This document shows, piece after piece, positions 1 through 7,680 of a stretch of 64,000 nucleotides of DNA. Source of the DNA: Paraclostridium hominis. GTDB taxonomy: Bacteria > Bacillota > Clostridia > Peptostreptococcales > Peptostreptococcaceae. How positions within the stretch are numbered: position 1 is the stretch's first letter; the number at the start of each line of letters is the position of its first letter. The stretch spans positions 310,001 through 374,000 of the forward strand of contig NZ_JACRWD010000001.1 of NCBI RefSeq assembly GCF_014306135.1, written 5' to 3'. The notes beneath the pieces are model-generated. The model had not been told where the DNA came from and did not search any database. It saw only the letters and a program-made list of their open reading frames with translations. The position numbers were made by a program, and so were the translations under genes.

Positions 1-1233
1 GAAGCTAAAAAAATAGAAAAAGAAGTAAGACATGATGTAATGAGTCATGTTAAAGCTTATGGCTTACAATGTGACAGTGCAAAAGGAATTATACACTTAG
101 GAGCTACTAGTGCTTATGTAGGAGATAATACAGATGTAATTCAAATGAATGAAGCATTAAAGCTTATAAGAATAAAATTAGTTAACTTAATAAACAACTT
201 AAAAGAATTTGCACTTAAAAATAAAGATATACCAACTTTAGGGTTTACTCATTTTCAAGCTGCCCAACTTACAACAGTAGGAAAAAGAGCTTGTCTTTGG
301 GCACAAGATTTAGTTATAGATTTAGAAGATTTAAACTTTAGAATAGATAATATGAAACTTAGAGGTGTTAAAGGTACAACAGGTACACAAGCAAGTTTCT
401 TAAGCCTATTTGAAAATGATAATGAAAAAGTAAAAAAATTAGATAAGTTAGTTTGTGAAAAAATGGGATATAAAGCATCTTATGCAGTTAGTGGACAAAC
501 ATACACTAGAAAATTAGATTATCAAGTTATATCAATATTATCTGGTATAGCTCAAAGTATGCATAAAATGACTAATGATATAAGATTATTACAAAGTTTA
601 AAAGAATTAGAAGAACCATTTGGGAAAAATCAAATAGGATCATCTGCAATGGCTTATAAAAGAAATCCTATGAGAAGTGAAAGAATAGCTTCACTATCTA
701 AATATGTTATAGCAGAATCTTTAAGTCCAGCACTTGTACAAGCTACTCAATGGTTAGAAAGAAGTTTAGATGACTCTGCAAATAAAAGATTAGCTATACC
801 TCAAGCATTCATGGCAGTTGATGCCATACTTGAAATAGGTATAAACGTTACAGATGGCCTTGTTGTTTATGAAAACATAATAAATAAACACATAAATGAA
901 GAATTACCTTTTATGGCAACAGAAACAATACTTATGGAAGCTGTAAAAAGGGGTGGAGATAGACAAGAATTACATGAGGTAATAAGAGAGTACTCTATGG
1001 AAGCTGCTAAGAGAGTTAAGCAAGAAGGAAAAGATAATAATTTACTAGATTTAATACTTGAAGATTGTGATACATTCAAGATGAGTAAAGAAGAAATATT
1101 ATCTATAATGGATCCTAAAAACTTCGTAGGAAGAGCTCCTATTCAAGTAGTTGAATTTGTTGAAGAAATAGTTAATCCAGCTATAAATGAATATAAAGAT
1201 TCAATTGGAATGAAAATTGATTTAAATGTATAA
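1..1233 (+). CDS. purB: Adenylosuccinate lyase, 5'-truncated by window edge
   Basis: Lyase of the purine pathway that releases fumarate from SAICAR and from adenylosuccinate. The frame is open from base 1 and begins inside the conserved RHDVMSHV segment, so the N-terminal part of the protein is outside the window; the ATG at 40 is internal. The fumarase/aspartase superfamily signature is present as GSSAMAYKRNPMRSER, with the substrate-binding GSS-x-M-x-YK-x-NP pattern. The long C-terminal helical region matches the family. The gene ends at a perfect hairpin terminator. No neighbouring purine genes are visible. Confidence 0.95.
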   Translation, partial: EAKKIEKEVRHDVMSHVKAYGLQCDSAKGIIHLGATSAYVGDNTDVIQMNEALKLIRIKLVNLINNLKEFALKNKDIPTLGFTHFQAAQLTTVGKRACLWAQDLVIDLEDLNFRIDNMKLRGVKGTTGTQASFLSLFENDNEKVKKLDKLVCEKMGYKASYAVSGQTYTRKLDYQVISILSGIAQSMHKMTNDIRLLQSLKELEEPFGKNQIGSSAMAYKRNPMRSERIASLSKYVIAESLSPALVQATQWLERSLDDSANKRLAIPQAFMAVDAILEIGINVTDGLVVYENIINKHINEELPFMATETILMEAVKRGGDRQELHEVIREYSMEAAKRVKQEGKDNNLLDLILEDCDTFKMSKEEILSIMDPKNFVGRAPIQVVEFVEEIVNPAINEYKDSIGMKIDLNV

Positions 1234-1260
1234 AAATAGAGGTTATAACCTCTATTTTTT
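1234..1260 (+). terminator. Intrinsic terminator after purB
   Basis: Perfect inverted repeat AAATAGAGGTT / AACCTCTATTT directly after the purB stop codon, followed by a T tract. Confidence 0.9.
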
Positions 1261-1390
1261 ATACATAAAATAAGAAATTTAGTTAAAAAATAACAAAAAC
1301 TTTAATATAAATATTTAATATCATTAAGGTAATAATAAATGATATCACTATATTTATTAAGATATTTTTTGAAATTATTTATAAAATCTA

Positions 1391-1444
1391 AAAATTTAAT
1401 AAAGTTTAAAATGTATTGGAAAAAATGTAGAATTATGATATTAT
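1391..1444 (+). promoter_or_regulatory. Promoter of the APC transporter with upstream AT motif
   Basis: In the 279-base gap between the purB terminator and the transporter there is a sigma-A-like promoter, TTGGAA (1416-1421), 17 bases, TATTAT (1439-1444). Five bases upstream of the -35 lies AAAATTTAATAAAGTTTAAA (1391-1410). The identical 20-mer occurs at 5910-5929 upstream of the aspartate decarboxylase gene. The leader also contains an AAAGGTTA / TAACCTTT inverted repeat (about 1456-1496). Nothing else was recognised in this gap. Confidence 0.55.
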
Positions 1445-1539
1445 ATGTAAAGTGGAAAAGGTTAAACTGGTTAAAAAAGAAAGATTAGCTAACCTTTGAA
1501 GTAAAAAGCATTAACAAAATTTAATCAGGAGGAAAACAA

Positions 1540-3081
1540 ATGGCTGGAAACACTAACAATGCTAAAAAACTAACATTAGTTCCCTTAGTACTTATGATAT
1601 TTACATCAGTATTTGGGTTCGCGAATATGCCAAGAGCCTTTTTCTTAATGGGATATGCAGCTATACCTTGGTATATATTAAGTGCAATTTTATTTTTCAT
1701 ACCATATGCATTCATGATGGCTGAATACGGAGCTGCATTCAAAAAAGAATCAGGTGGTATGTATTCTTGGATGGAAAAATCTGTAGGTCCTAAATATGCA
1801 TTCATAGGAACATTCATGTGGTATGCATCTTATATTGTATGGATGGTAAATGTTGCTTCAAGTTTATGGATACCATTTTCAAATGCGATATTTGGATATG
1901 ATGCTACTGCTACTTGGTCTTTATTTGGATTAAGTTCAGTTAAAACATTAGGGATACTTGGAATATTATGGATAATATTAGTTACTTATGTATCTACTAA
2001 AGGTATAGAAAAGATAACTAAAGTAACTTCTGTAGGTGGTACTGCAGTTGCAGCATTAAACTTAGTTTTATTAATAGGAGGGGTTGCAGTTTTAGCTATG
2101 AATAAAGGTGAATTTGCAGAGCCTATACACAATGTAGCTAAAGCATTTACAAATTCTCCAAACCCAGGATATCAAACTCCAGTAACTATATTATCATTCT
2201 TAACATTTGCAATATTTGCATTTGGAGGATTAGAAGTTTTAGGTGGATTAGTTGACCAAACTGAAAATGCTGAAAAGACTTTCCCTAAAGGACTTACTTT
2301 AGCAGCTATAGTAATATCTGTAGGATACGCTATAGGTATATTTGCTTGTGGTATGTTTACTAACTGGAGTGATATATTATCATCAAGTGATGTAAATATG
2401 GCTAACGTTGCTTATGTATTAATGCAAAATTTAGGATATCAATTAGGTGTTGCATTTGGAGCAAGTGAAGCTACTTCATTAGTAATAGGTGCTTGGATTG
2501 CTAGATTCGTTGGTTTATCAATGTTCTTAGCATTATCAGGAGCATTCTTCACATTAACTTATTCTCCATTAAAAACTCTTATAGAAGGTGCACCAAAGCA
2601 AATATGGCCTGGTAAATTAGGAGAAATAAAAAATGGTATGCCAATAAATGCTATGATAGTTCAAGCTATAATAGTTATAGTTATGATATTTGCAGTATCA
2701 TTTGGTGGTAGTAATGCGGAAGAGTTCTTTAAAATATTAGTTCTTATGACGAATGTTGCGATGACAATACCATATATGTTCTTATCAAGTGCATTCCCTG
2801 CATTTAAGAAGAAACAATTAGAAGGTAAAGTTGAAAAACCATTCGTAGTATACAAGAGTTTTGGAATGGCATTAACTTTTGCTGTAATAATAGGTATATT
2901 AGTTGGATTCGCTAACGTATTTACTGTAATAGAACCAACATTATCATCTCCAGCAGGTATAGGTAAGTCTTTAACTATGATAGGTGGACCATTAGGATTT
3001 GCTATAATAGGATTTATATTATATACTGTATATGAAAAGAAACATGTAAAGAAAGACAATAATAATAAAAAAGCGAGCTAG
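1540..3081 (+). CDS. APC-family amino acid transporter, YjeM/GadC type
   Basis: Polytopic membrane transporter of 513 residues with about twelve hydrophobic helices, the usual size for the glutamate/GABA antiporter (YjeM) branch of the amino acid-polyamine-organocation family. Family features include the unwound first helix (SVFGFANMPRAF) and the GGMYSWMEKSVG segment after helix 2. The C-terminus is short and lysine-rich, so cytoplasmic. The start follows AGGAGG with good spacing. The gene lies near an aspartate decarboxylase (4150-5781) and shares a 20-bp upstream motif with it, so an aspartate/alanine exchange role is possible, but this is inference; substrate cannot be read from sequence. 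Confidence 0.8.
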   Translation: MAGNTNNAKKLTLVPLVLMIFTSVFGFANMPRAFFLMGYAAIPWYILSAILFFIPYAFMMAEYGAAFKKESGGMYSWMEKSVGPKYAFIGTFMWYASYIVWMVNVASSLWIPFSNAIFGYDATATWSLFGLSSVKTLGILGILWIILVTYVSTKGIEKITKVTSVGGTAVAALNLVLLIGGVAVLAMNKGEFAEPIHNVAKAFTNSPNPGYQTPVTILSFLTFAIFAFGGLEVLGGLVDQTENAEKTFPKGLTLAAIVISVGYAIGIFACGMFTNWSDILSSSDVNMANVAYVLMQNLGYQLGVAFGASEATSLVIGAWIARFVGLSMFLALSGAFFTLTYSPLKTLIEGAPKQIWPGKLGEIKNGMPINAMIVQAIIVIVMIFAVSFGGSNAEEFFKILVLMTNVAMTIPYMFLSSAFPAFKKKQLEGKVEKPFVVYKSFGMALTFAVIIGILVGFANVFTVIEPTLSSPAGIGKSLTMIGGPLGFAIIGFILYTVYEKKHVKKDNNNKKAS

Positions 3082-3103
3082 TATTAGTTAAGCTATAAAT
3101 TTT

Positions 3104-3135
3104 GCACCTACCAATTTGGTAGGTGTATTTATATA
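3104..3135 (+). terminator. Intrinsic terminator after APC transporter
   Basis: Perfect inverted repeat CACCTACCAA / TTGGTAGGTG (3105-3125) followed by a T-rich stretch. Confidence 0.8.
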
Positions 3136-3138
3136 TAA

Positions 3139-3181
3139 AAATATACTTATTTTGACAAATAAGTATATTTATATATATAAA
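3139..3181 (+). promoter_or_regulatory. 14-bp palindrome overlapping a -35 box
   Basis: Arms AAATATACTTATTT (3139-3152) and AAATAAGTATATTT (3157-3170) are exact reverse complements separated by four bases. The centre holds TTGACA (3152-3157), which with TATAAA (3176-3181) at 18-bp spacing forms a candidate promoter for the next gene. The geometry suggests a repressor site; the regulator is unknown. Confidence 0.45.
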
Positions 3182-3258
3182 TATACAATTTTTTAGTATA
3201 CTATAATAGTATTAAAAGCTAATTAGAGAATTAGACAAAAGATATAGGAGGAACAATT

Positions 3259-4086
3259 TTGTTAAAGAAGTTATTAAATTTTATAAAAATTAATAAGGAA
3301 AATAAAACACAAAAAGAAGAAGTCGAAGTTATAAACATTAAAGAAAAAGAAGATAATATAAAAAAAGATAATCAAAATATAAATCAAGAAATCACTTCTA
3401 AATCTGAAATCAAAAAAGAACATATAAAAGAAGAAATATCAGAAAATCAAAATTATATAAAACAACAAATTCTTACAAAAGAAGAAGAAGATTACATAAA
3501 GCTAGTTAAAATTCAAAGAGAAAAAAGGATAAAAGCAATAGATGTTTATACAAATGAAGAAACTATATTTGAAACATATAAAGAGTGTAGTAAAAAACTA
3601 GGAATACCTATAGAATATATAAAAGAAAATTTACAATATGGCTACACTGATTATTTTGGAGAAGCTATAAAGTTTTTGAATAAGAAGCTTAAAGTAGATG
3701 TATCACCTAAAAAGATAGGAAATATGAATATAGTTGAAGTGTTTAATTTTTTACATAATGAGTTATGGAATAGTGATATGTCAGAAGACAAAAGAGAAGA
3801 AATATTATCAAGTAATAAAATAGAACCAATACATATGTATTATAAATTTGAATCTATGGATTATGAATATGATGATTATTTTAAAATTTATGGAAAAATA
3901 ATTAGACGTGGTGGTAAAAAAAGAATTGAGCTAATTGATAAAAAAAATGAGGTTATTGAAGTATTTAAGTCTATAGAAGACTGTGCAAAATTTTTTGAAA
4001 AAGACAAATCAGAAATAGTATCTAGATTAAAATTAGGAAATTGTAAAATTGGAAGATATGAAATAAAGTATAGTTTAAGAAGATAG
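3259..4086 (+). CDS. NUMOD1-like repeat protein, function unknown
   Basis: A 275-residue protein starting at TTG behind AGGAGG. Residues 1-80 are highly charged (Lys/Glu/Asn) and likely helical. Two related segments of about 50 residues follow, one near 95-145 and one at the C-terminus (about 222-275). Both have the pattern hydrophobic-D-x-x-N/K...F-x-S/T-x-x-E/D-C-x-K...I-x-x-L-x-x-G, which resembles the NUMOD1 helix-turn-helix module found in homing endonucleases. No nuclease motif (HNH, GIY-YIG, LAGLIDADG) is seen, so it may be a stand-alone nucleic-acid-binding protein. Assignment to NUMOD1 is by eye and moderate. It is flanked by terminators and so transcribed alone. Confidence 0.75.
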   Translation: MLKKLLNFIKINKENKTQKEEVEVINIKEKEDNIKKDNQNINQEITSKSEIKKEHIKEEISENQNYIKQQILTKEEEDYIKLVKIQREKRIKAIDVYTNEETIFETYKECSKKLGIPIEYIKENLQYGYTDYFGEAIKFLNKKLKVDVSPKKIGNMNIVEVFNFLHNELWNSDMSEDKREEILSSNKIEPIHMYYKFESMDYEYDDYFKIYGKIIRRGGKKRIELIDKKNEVIEVFKSIEDCAKFFEKDKSEIVSRLKLGNCKIGRYEIKYSLRR

Positions 4087-4095
4087 ATATAATAT

Positions 4096-4137
4096 AAAGT
4101 AAAAAGGCTTCTATTTAAATAGAAGCCTTTTTACTTT
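4096..4137. terminator. Bidirectional terminator between convergent genes
   Basis: Long near-perfect inverted repeat AAAGTAAAAAGGCTTCTATTT and its complement, with A tract on one side and T tract on the other. It serves the plus-strand gene ending at 4086 and the minus-strand gene ending at 4150. Confidence 0.9.
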
Positions 4138-4149
4138 ATATTTATAATT

Positions 4150-5781
4150 TTAACTATTTATTTTTGTTCTTTTCCATGTATATACATAATAACTTAACAC
4201 TTCTTTTATAGAGTTACCTATAAATGTATAAGAATTATCGTCTAAATTAGCTAGAGATATTCTTACAGACCATTCTGGACCATAAAATCCTTGACCACTT
4301 AACAATACAATTGAATAGTTGTTTGCTAGTTTAAATAACATATCAGCTGGTTTATAATTAGTTTTTATAAAGTCTGCAAAATCTTCACCATAATTATTAG
4401 TAGCCCATTTCATTATATCAAATATTACATAATAAGAAGCATCATGTATATCTTTCTTCACATCTACATCTAAAGCGTCATAAAGTAGTTTTTGTCTACG
4501 TTTACATATAGACATATTAACCTTTTTATAAGAGTCTTTATCATCTATTAATGCAAATGCAGAGAAAAATGCCATTTGAACTTGTTGAGGAGTAGATAAA
4601 CCAGCAGTATGGTTAAGAGCTACAAGTCTACTATCAGCTACTATTCTATCCATAAATGATATTTTATCTGGATTTAAACTCATATCACTATAACGTTTGT
4701 TTACTGATGTTTTTAAATCAGCAGGCAATTCATTTATAAGTTTATCAAACACGTTGTCATGATGAAGCGCTAAAGTACCTAAACGCCATCCAGTCACACC
4801 AAAATACTTAGAATAAGAATAAGCACCTATTGTATTATAAGGTAGACTTGCCATTATAGATTTAAATCCATTAACAAATGTACCATAAACATCATCTGAT
4901 ATTATCATTAAATCAGGGTGAGTATTTTTTACAACATCAACTAAATTATTACTACTATTTTCATCTATAGCTATAGATGCAGGATTGTTAGGATTAACTA
5001 AAAATAATGCTTTTATGGATTTATCACTAAGTTTTTCTAATTCTTTTTTTGAGTATTGCCAAGTATGATGGTTATTTTCATCAACTTCATCAGCATTTAT
5101 ATGGATAACATCGAAATCATATCTTGGCAAATGTGGTATTTCTAAGTAAGGTGTAAATATAGGTGTCATAATAGCTATTTTATCACCTTTTCTTAGTAAC
5201 TCATTAGCCATTAAAGAATCAAATATATAGCACATAGCAGCTGTTGCACCTTCTACAGCAAATATACTTAAAGGGCCACCTTTTTTAGTATCATATTTCA
5301 TCTCTTTTATTAAATATTTAGCAACTATTTTTTCTATATGAGTAAGGATTCTATCAGGAGATGGATAATTATCACCTATTATACCATCAGCTAATTCATA
5401 CACCCAAGAGTCTGGATCAAAATCAAATTTTTCTATTCCATAATCTACTATATCTTTAGCTAATTTAGCTCCTGGCATATTTAAATTGTCATAAATATAC
5501 TTATAAAAACGTGTAGCTATACCTTCTTTTCTAGGCATACCTGCTAAATCGTTTTCATTCCACGTTTCACGAGTTTCACTAACTGCAAATTGACCAAATG
5601 TAAAAAATGCTTCACGAGGTGTTGCAGCTGTCCAATTCGGATTACCACGACCAGCATCTAGTACTCTTCTACCACTTTCCATGGCTCTAAACTTTGCCAA
5701 TTTGATTAATTTATCTTTGAATTCAAAGGGACTAATCTTTCCATACATATCATTAATTTCTTTAAAGTTATATCTACGCAT
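4150..5781 (-). CDS. asdA: Aspartate 4-decarboxylase (PLP)
   Basis: Fold-type I PLP enzyme that converts aspartate to alanine and CO2; members are 530-545 residues and this one is 543. The N-terminal LDAGRGNPNW segment and the ETWNENDLAGMPRKEG region distinguish this family from ordinary aspartate aminotransferases. The PLP lysine is Lys325 in SYSKYFGVTGWRLG; NPNNP (263-267) and DDVYG (296-300) are the cofactor-contacting motifs. A GTG two codons upstream (5787) would sit only 3 bases after AGGAG, whereas the ATG at 5781 has a spacing of 9, so the ATG is chosen. Exported alanine and proton consumption are known roles of the family; a partner transporter is not adjacent, though the APC transporter at 1540 is a candidate. 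Confidence 0.9.
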   Translation of the reverse strand: MRRYNFKEINDMYGKISPFEFKDKLIKLAKFRAMESGRRVLDAGRGNPNWTAATPREAFFTFGQFAVSETRETWNENDLAGMPRKEGIATRFYKYIYDNLNMPGAKLAKDIVDYGIEKFDFDPDSWVYELADGIIGDNYPSPDRILTHIEKIVAKYLIKEMKYDTKKGGPLSIFAVEGATAAMCYIFDSLMANELLRKGDKIAIMTPIFTPYLEIPHLPRYDFDVIHINADEVDENNHHTWQYSKKELEKLSDKSIKALFLVNPNNPASIAIDENSSNNLVDVVKNTHPDLMIISDDVYGTFVNGFKSIMASLPYNTIGAYSYSKYFGVTGWRLGTLALHHDNVFDKLINELPADLKTSVNKRYSDMSLNPDKISFMDRIVADSRLVALNHTAGLSTPQQVQMAFFSAFALIDDKDSYKKVNMSICKRRQKLLYDALDVDVKKDIHDASYYVIFDIMKWATNNYGEDFADFIKTNYKPADMLFKLANNYSIVLLSGQGFYGPEWSVRISLANLDDNSYTFIGNSIKEVLSYYVYTWKRTKINS

Positions 5782-5909
5782 ATACACACACTCCTATGTT
5801 ATTTGTAATTAATATATAAAACAACAAAATATTAAAAGTTTACGTAATTAATATATATTTATATTATAATAAAAAATAATAAAAATAAAAGGATATATGA
5901 AATATATAG

Positions 5910-5950
5910 AAAATTTAATAAAGTTTAAATATATTAAAACTTTATTAAAT
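5910..5950. promoter_or_regulatory. 14-bp dyad in the divergent asdA/kinase region
   Basis: ATTTAATAAAGTTT (5913-5926) and AAACTTTATTAAAT (5937-5950) are exact reverse complements with a 10-base centre. The left arm, extended to AAAATTTAATAAAGTTTAAA, recurs at 1391-1410. It lies upstream of a candidate asdA -10 (minus strand, complement of 5863-5868). It may be an operator; AT-richness makes chance similarity possible. The rest of the 315-base gap (5782-6096) shows only AT-rich promoter-like sequence. Confidence 0.4.
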
Positions 5951-6033
5951 AACATAAAAATAACATAAAACTTTAAAATTATATATTTTAAATAAAATGT
6001 CTAAAAAAAATAAGGAAATATAAAAGGAAAAAG

Positions 6034-6062
6034 TTGTAAATAAATAGAAATTTTAATATAAT
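6034..6062 (+). promoter_or_regulatory. Sigma-A-like promoter of first orphan kinase
   Basis: TTGTAA (6034-6039), 17 bases, TATAAT (6057-6062), 34 bases upstream of the ATG at 6097. Confidence 0.6.
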
Positions 6063-6096
6063 TATTTTTTATTTTGTTTTAGAGGTGGGGGTTATT

Positions 6097-7242
6097 ATGA
6101 AATCCAATTATTTTGAAAAATATATATTGAAATCATCTCCGATTCCATATATATTTGGTGAATTAAAAAAAAGTTCAAATAGTTGTTATTCGTTCAAGAT
6201 AGAAAAAATAAGTGATACATTCGAAGTATTATTTGACATAGAAAAAAATGATATTATAGGAAAAGAATTAAATGAAGTGTTTATATTAGATAATAGTAAT
6301 GAAATTTTAGAATCAATATTTGAGCAAAAAAATACACGAGCACATATAAAAAACTTTAAACAAAACTATGAATTTGTATCTAAAAACATAGAAGGTAATA
6401 AGTATGTTATATGGTTAATAGATATAAAAAAAGAACTAGAATTTGAAAATTCAAATAAAATAAGGTCTGAATTTTTTGCTAATCTGTCCCATGAGTTAAG
6501 AACACCATTAAATTTAATATTTAGTTCATTACAAGTACTAGATTTAAAAGTAGAAAGTAGCGGAATAAAAGAAGAGGAGTCTATATCAAAATATTTAAAT
6601 ATGGCAACTCAAAATACATATAGGTTACTCAAGTTAGTAAATAATATAATAGATTCTAATAAGATAACATCAGGGTATTTCGATTACAATCCTCAAAATT
6701 ATGATATCATTAACTTTGTAGAAGGTATTTGTCAATCTATCGTAGATTTTGCAAAATACAAAAATATAGAAATTATATTTGATACAGATATTGAAGAAAA
6801 AATTATTTCATTTGATCTTGATAAAATGGAGCGTATTATATTAAATATATTATCAAATGCAATTAAATTTAGTAAAGATAATGGATCTATAAAAATATAC
6901 ACAAGAGAAATAGAAGATATGATAGAAATAGAAATATCAGATGATGGAATAGGAATACCTCCTCATAAGTTAAGTTCAATATTTGATAGATTTAAACAGG
7001 TAGATAACAATATAATTAGAAGAGGAGAAGGCAGTGGAATTGGATTATATTTAGTTAAAAGTTTAGTTGATATGCATGGTGGTAATATAGAAGTGGATAG
7101 TGAAATAGATAAGGGAACAATATTTAAAATACAAATCCCAAATAAAACAGTAATAGATTCTGAATGTATTATCGCAGAAAAAAATCTACAAAATTCTTAT
7201 ATAGAAAAAATAAAAGTAGAATTTTCGGATATTTACGCATAA
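6097..7242 (+). CDS. Orphan sensor histidine kinase, PAS-like N-terminus
   Basis: A soluble kinase of 381 residues with no membrane helix. Residues 1-115 form a PAS-like domain (begins SPIPYIFGE). A HisKA domain follows with phospho-acceptor His132 in FFANLSHELRTPLN, then a HATPase domain with N box (LNILSNAIKFS), G1 (DDGIGIP), F box (FDRFKQV) and G2 (GEGSGIGLYLVKSL). The C-terminus ends EFSDIYA after the catalytic domain, a tail shared with the next kinase. No response regulator is adjacent; in clostridia such orphan kinases often feed Spo0A, but that is inference here. GTG at 6085 lies in the ribosome site, so the ATG at 6097 is used. Confidence 0.88.
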   Translation: MKSNYFEKYILKSSPIPYIFGELKKSSNSCYSFKIEKISDTFEVLFDIEKNDIIGKELNEVFILDNSNEILESIFEQKNTRAHIKNFKQNYEFVSKNIEGNKYVIWLIDIKKELEFENSNKIRSEFFANLSHELRTPLNLIFSSLQVLDLKVESSGIKEEESISKYLNMATQNTYRLLKLVNNIIDSNKITSGYFDYNPQNYDIINFVEGICQSIVDFAKYKNIEIIFDTDIEEKIISFDLDKMERIILNILSNAIKFSKDNGSIKIYTREIEDMIEIEISDDGIGIPPHKLSSIFDRFKQVDNNIIRRGEGSGIGLYLVKSLVDMHGGNIEVDSEIDKGTIFKIQIPNKTVIDSECIIAEKNLQNSYIEKIKVEFSDIYA

Positions 7243-7247
7243 ATATT

Positions 7248-7280
7248 AATCTCGATTATAAATTATAATCGAGATTTTTG
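7248..7280 (+). terminator. Intrinsic terminator after first kinase
   Basis: Perfect 13-bp stem AATCTCGATTATA / TATAATCGAGATT (7248-7276) with a 3-base loop, then T tract. Confidence 0.9.
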
Positions 7281-7338
7281 TATTTATTTGTTATAATTAT
7301 AATAAATAAATCGGTATAGATAATAAGGGGAGATGAAT

Positions 7339-7680
7339 TTGGAGATTCATAAGTGCAAAGAAATTTTAGACATCTGTCCTATACCTTATATATGGGGTAA
7401 ATATACAGGGGACATAGAATCTAAAAGTACAGATTATATAATTAAAGGGGGAAATGATTTATTATTTAAAAAGCTAAATATTGAAAATGAATATGAAATA
7501 ATAAATAAAGACTTAACTAGTGTTTTAGGGATGTCAAAAGAAGAATTAAATTTATTTTCTAAAGAAAAAGACGGTAAGTTTACAAAGTATCAGTATGTAT
7601 GTAACTTAAAAGACACATATAAAATAACCTTAAATATAGTTAATGAAAGCGTTTTTTTATATGTGGTTTCAAATTTATAA
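7339..7680 (+). CDS. N-terminal fragment of second orphan kinase (frameshifted)
   Basis: This frame encodes a PAS-like domain (CKEILDICPIPYIWGK...) that lines up with residues 1-110 of the kinase at 6097. It ends at 7680 just where the paralogue would continue into its linker. The continuing protein is found in the +1 frame, overlapping from 7643. A T7 tract at 7652-7658 lies in the overlap and is the obvious slip site. The TTG at 7339 is six bases after AGGGGAG and fits better than the ATG at 7333, which touches the ribosome site. Read with the next feature as one gene, either broken or carrying a sequencing indel. Confidence 0.6.
   Translation: MEIHKCKEILDICPIPYIWGKYTGDIESKSTDYIIKGGNDLLFKKLNIENEYEIINKDLTSVLGMSKEELNLFSKEKDGKFTKYQYVCNLKDTYKITLNIVNESVFLYVVSNL

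Noticed and set aside
1446..1500. T-box or other riboswitch in the APC transporter leader
   Set aside because: Only an 8-bp inverted repeat (AAAGGTTA / TAACCTTT) is present; T-box, specifier or other aptamer motifs are missing.
7643..7680. Programmed ribosomal frameshifting in the second kinase
   Set aside because: The T7 tract is not a recognised slippery heptamer with a downstream stimulator, and the +1 direction has no known signal here. A mutation, phase variation or sequencing error is simpler.
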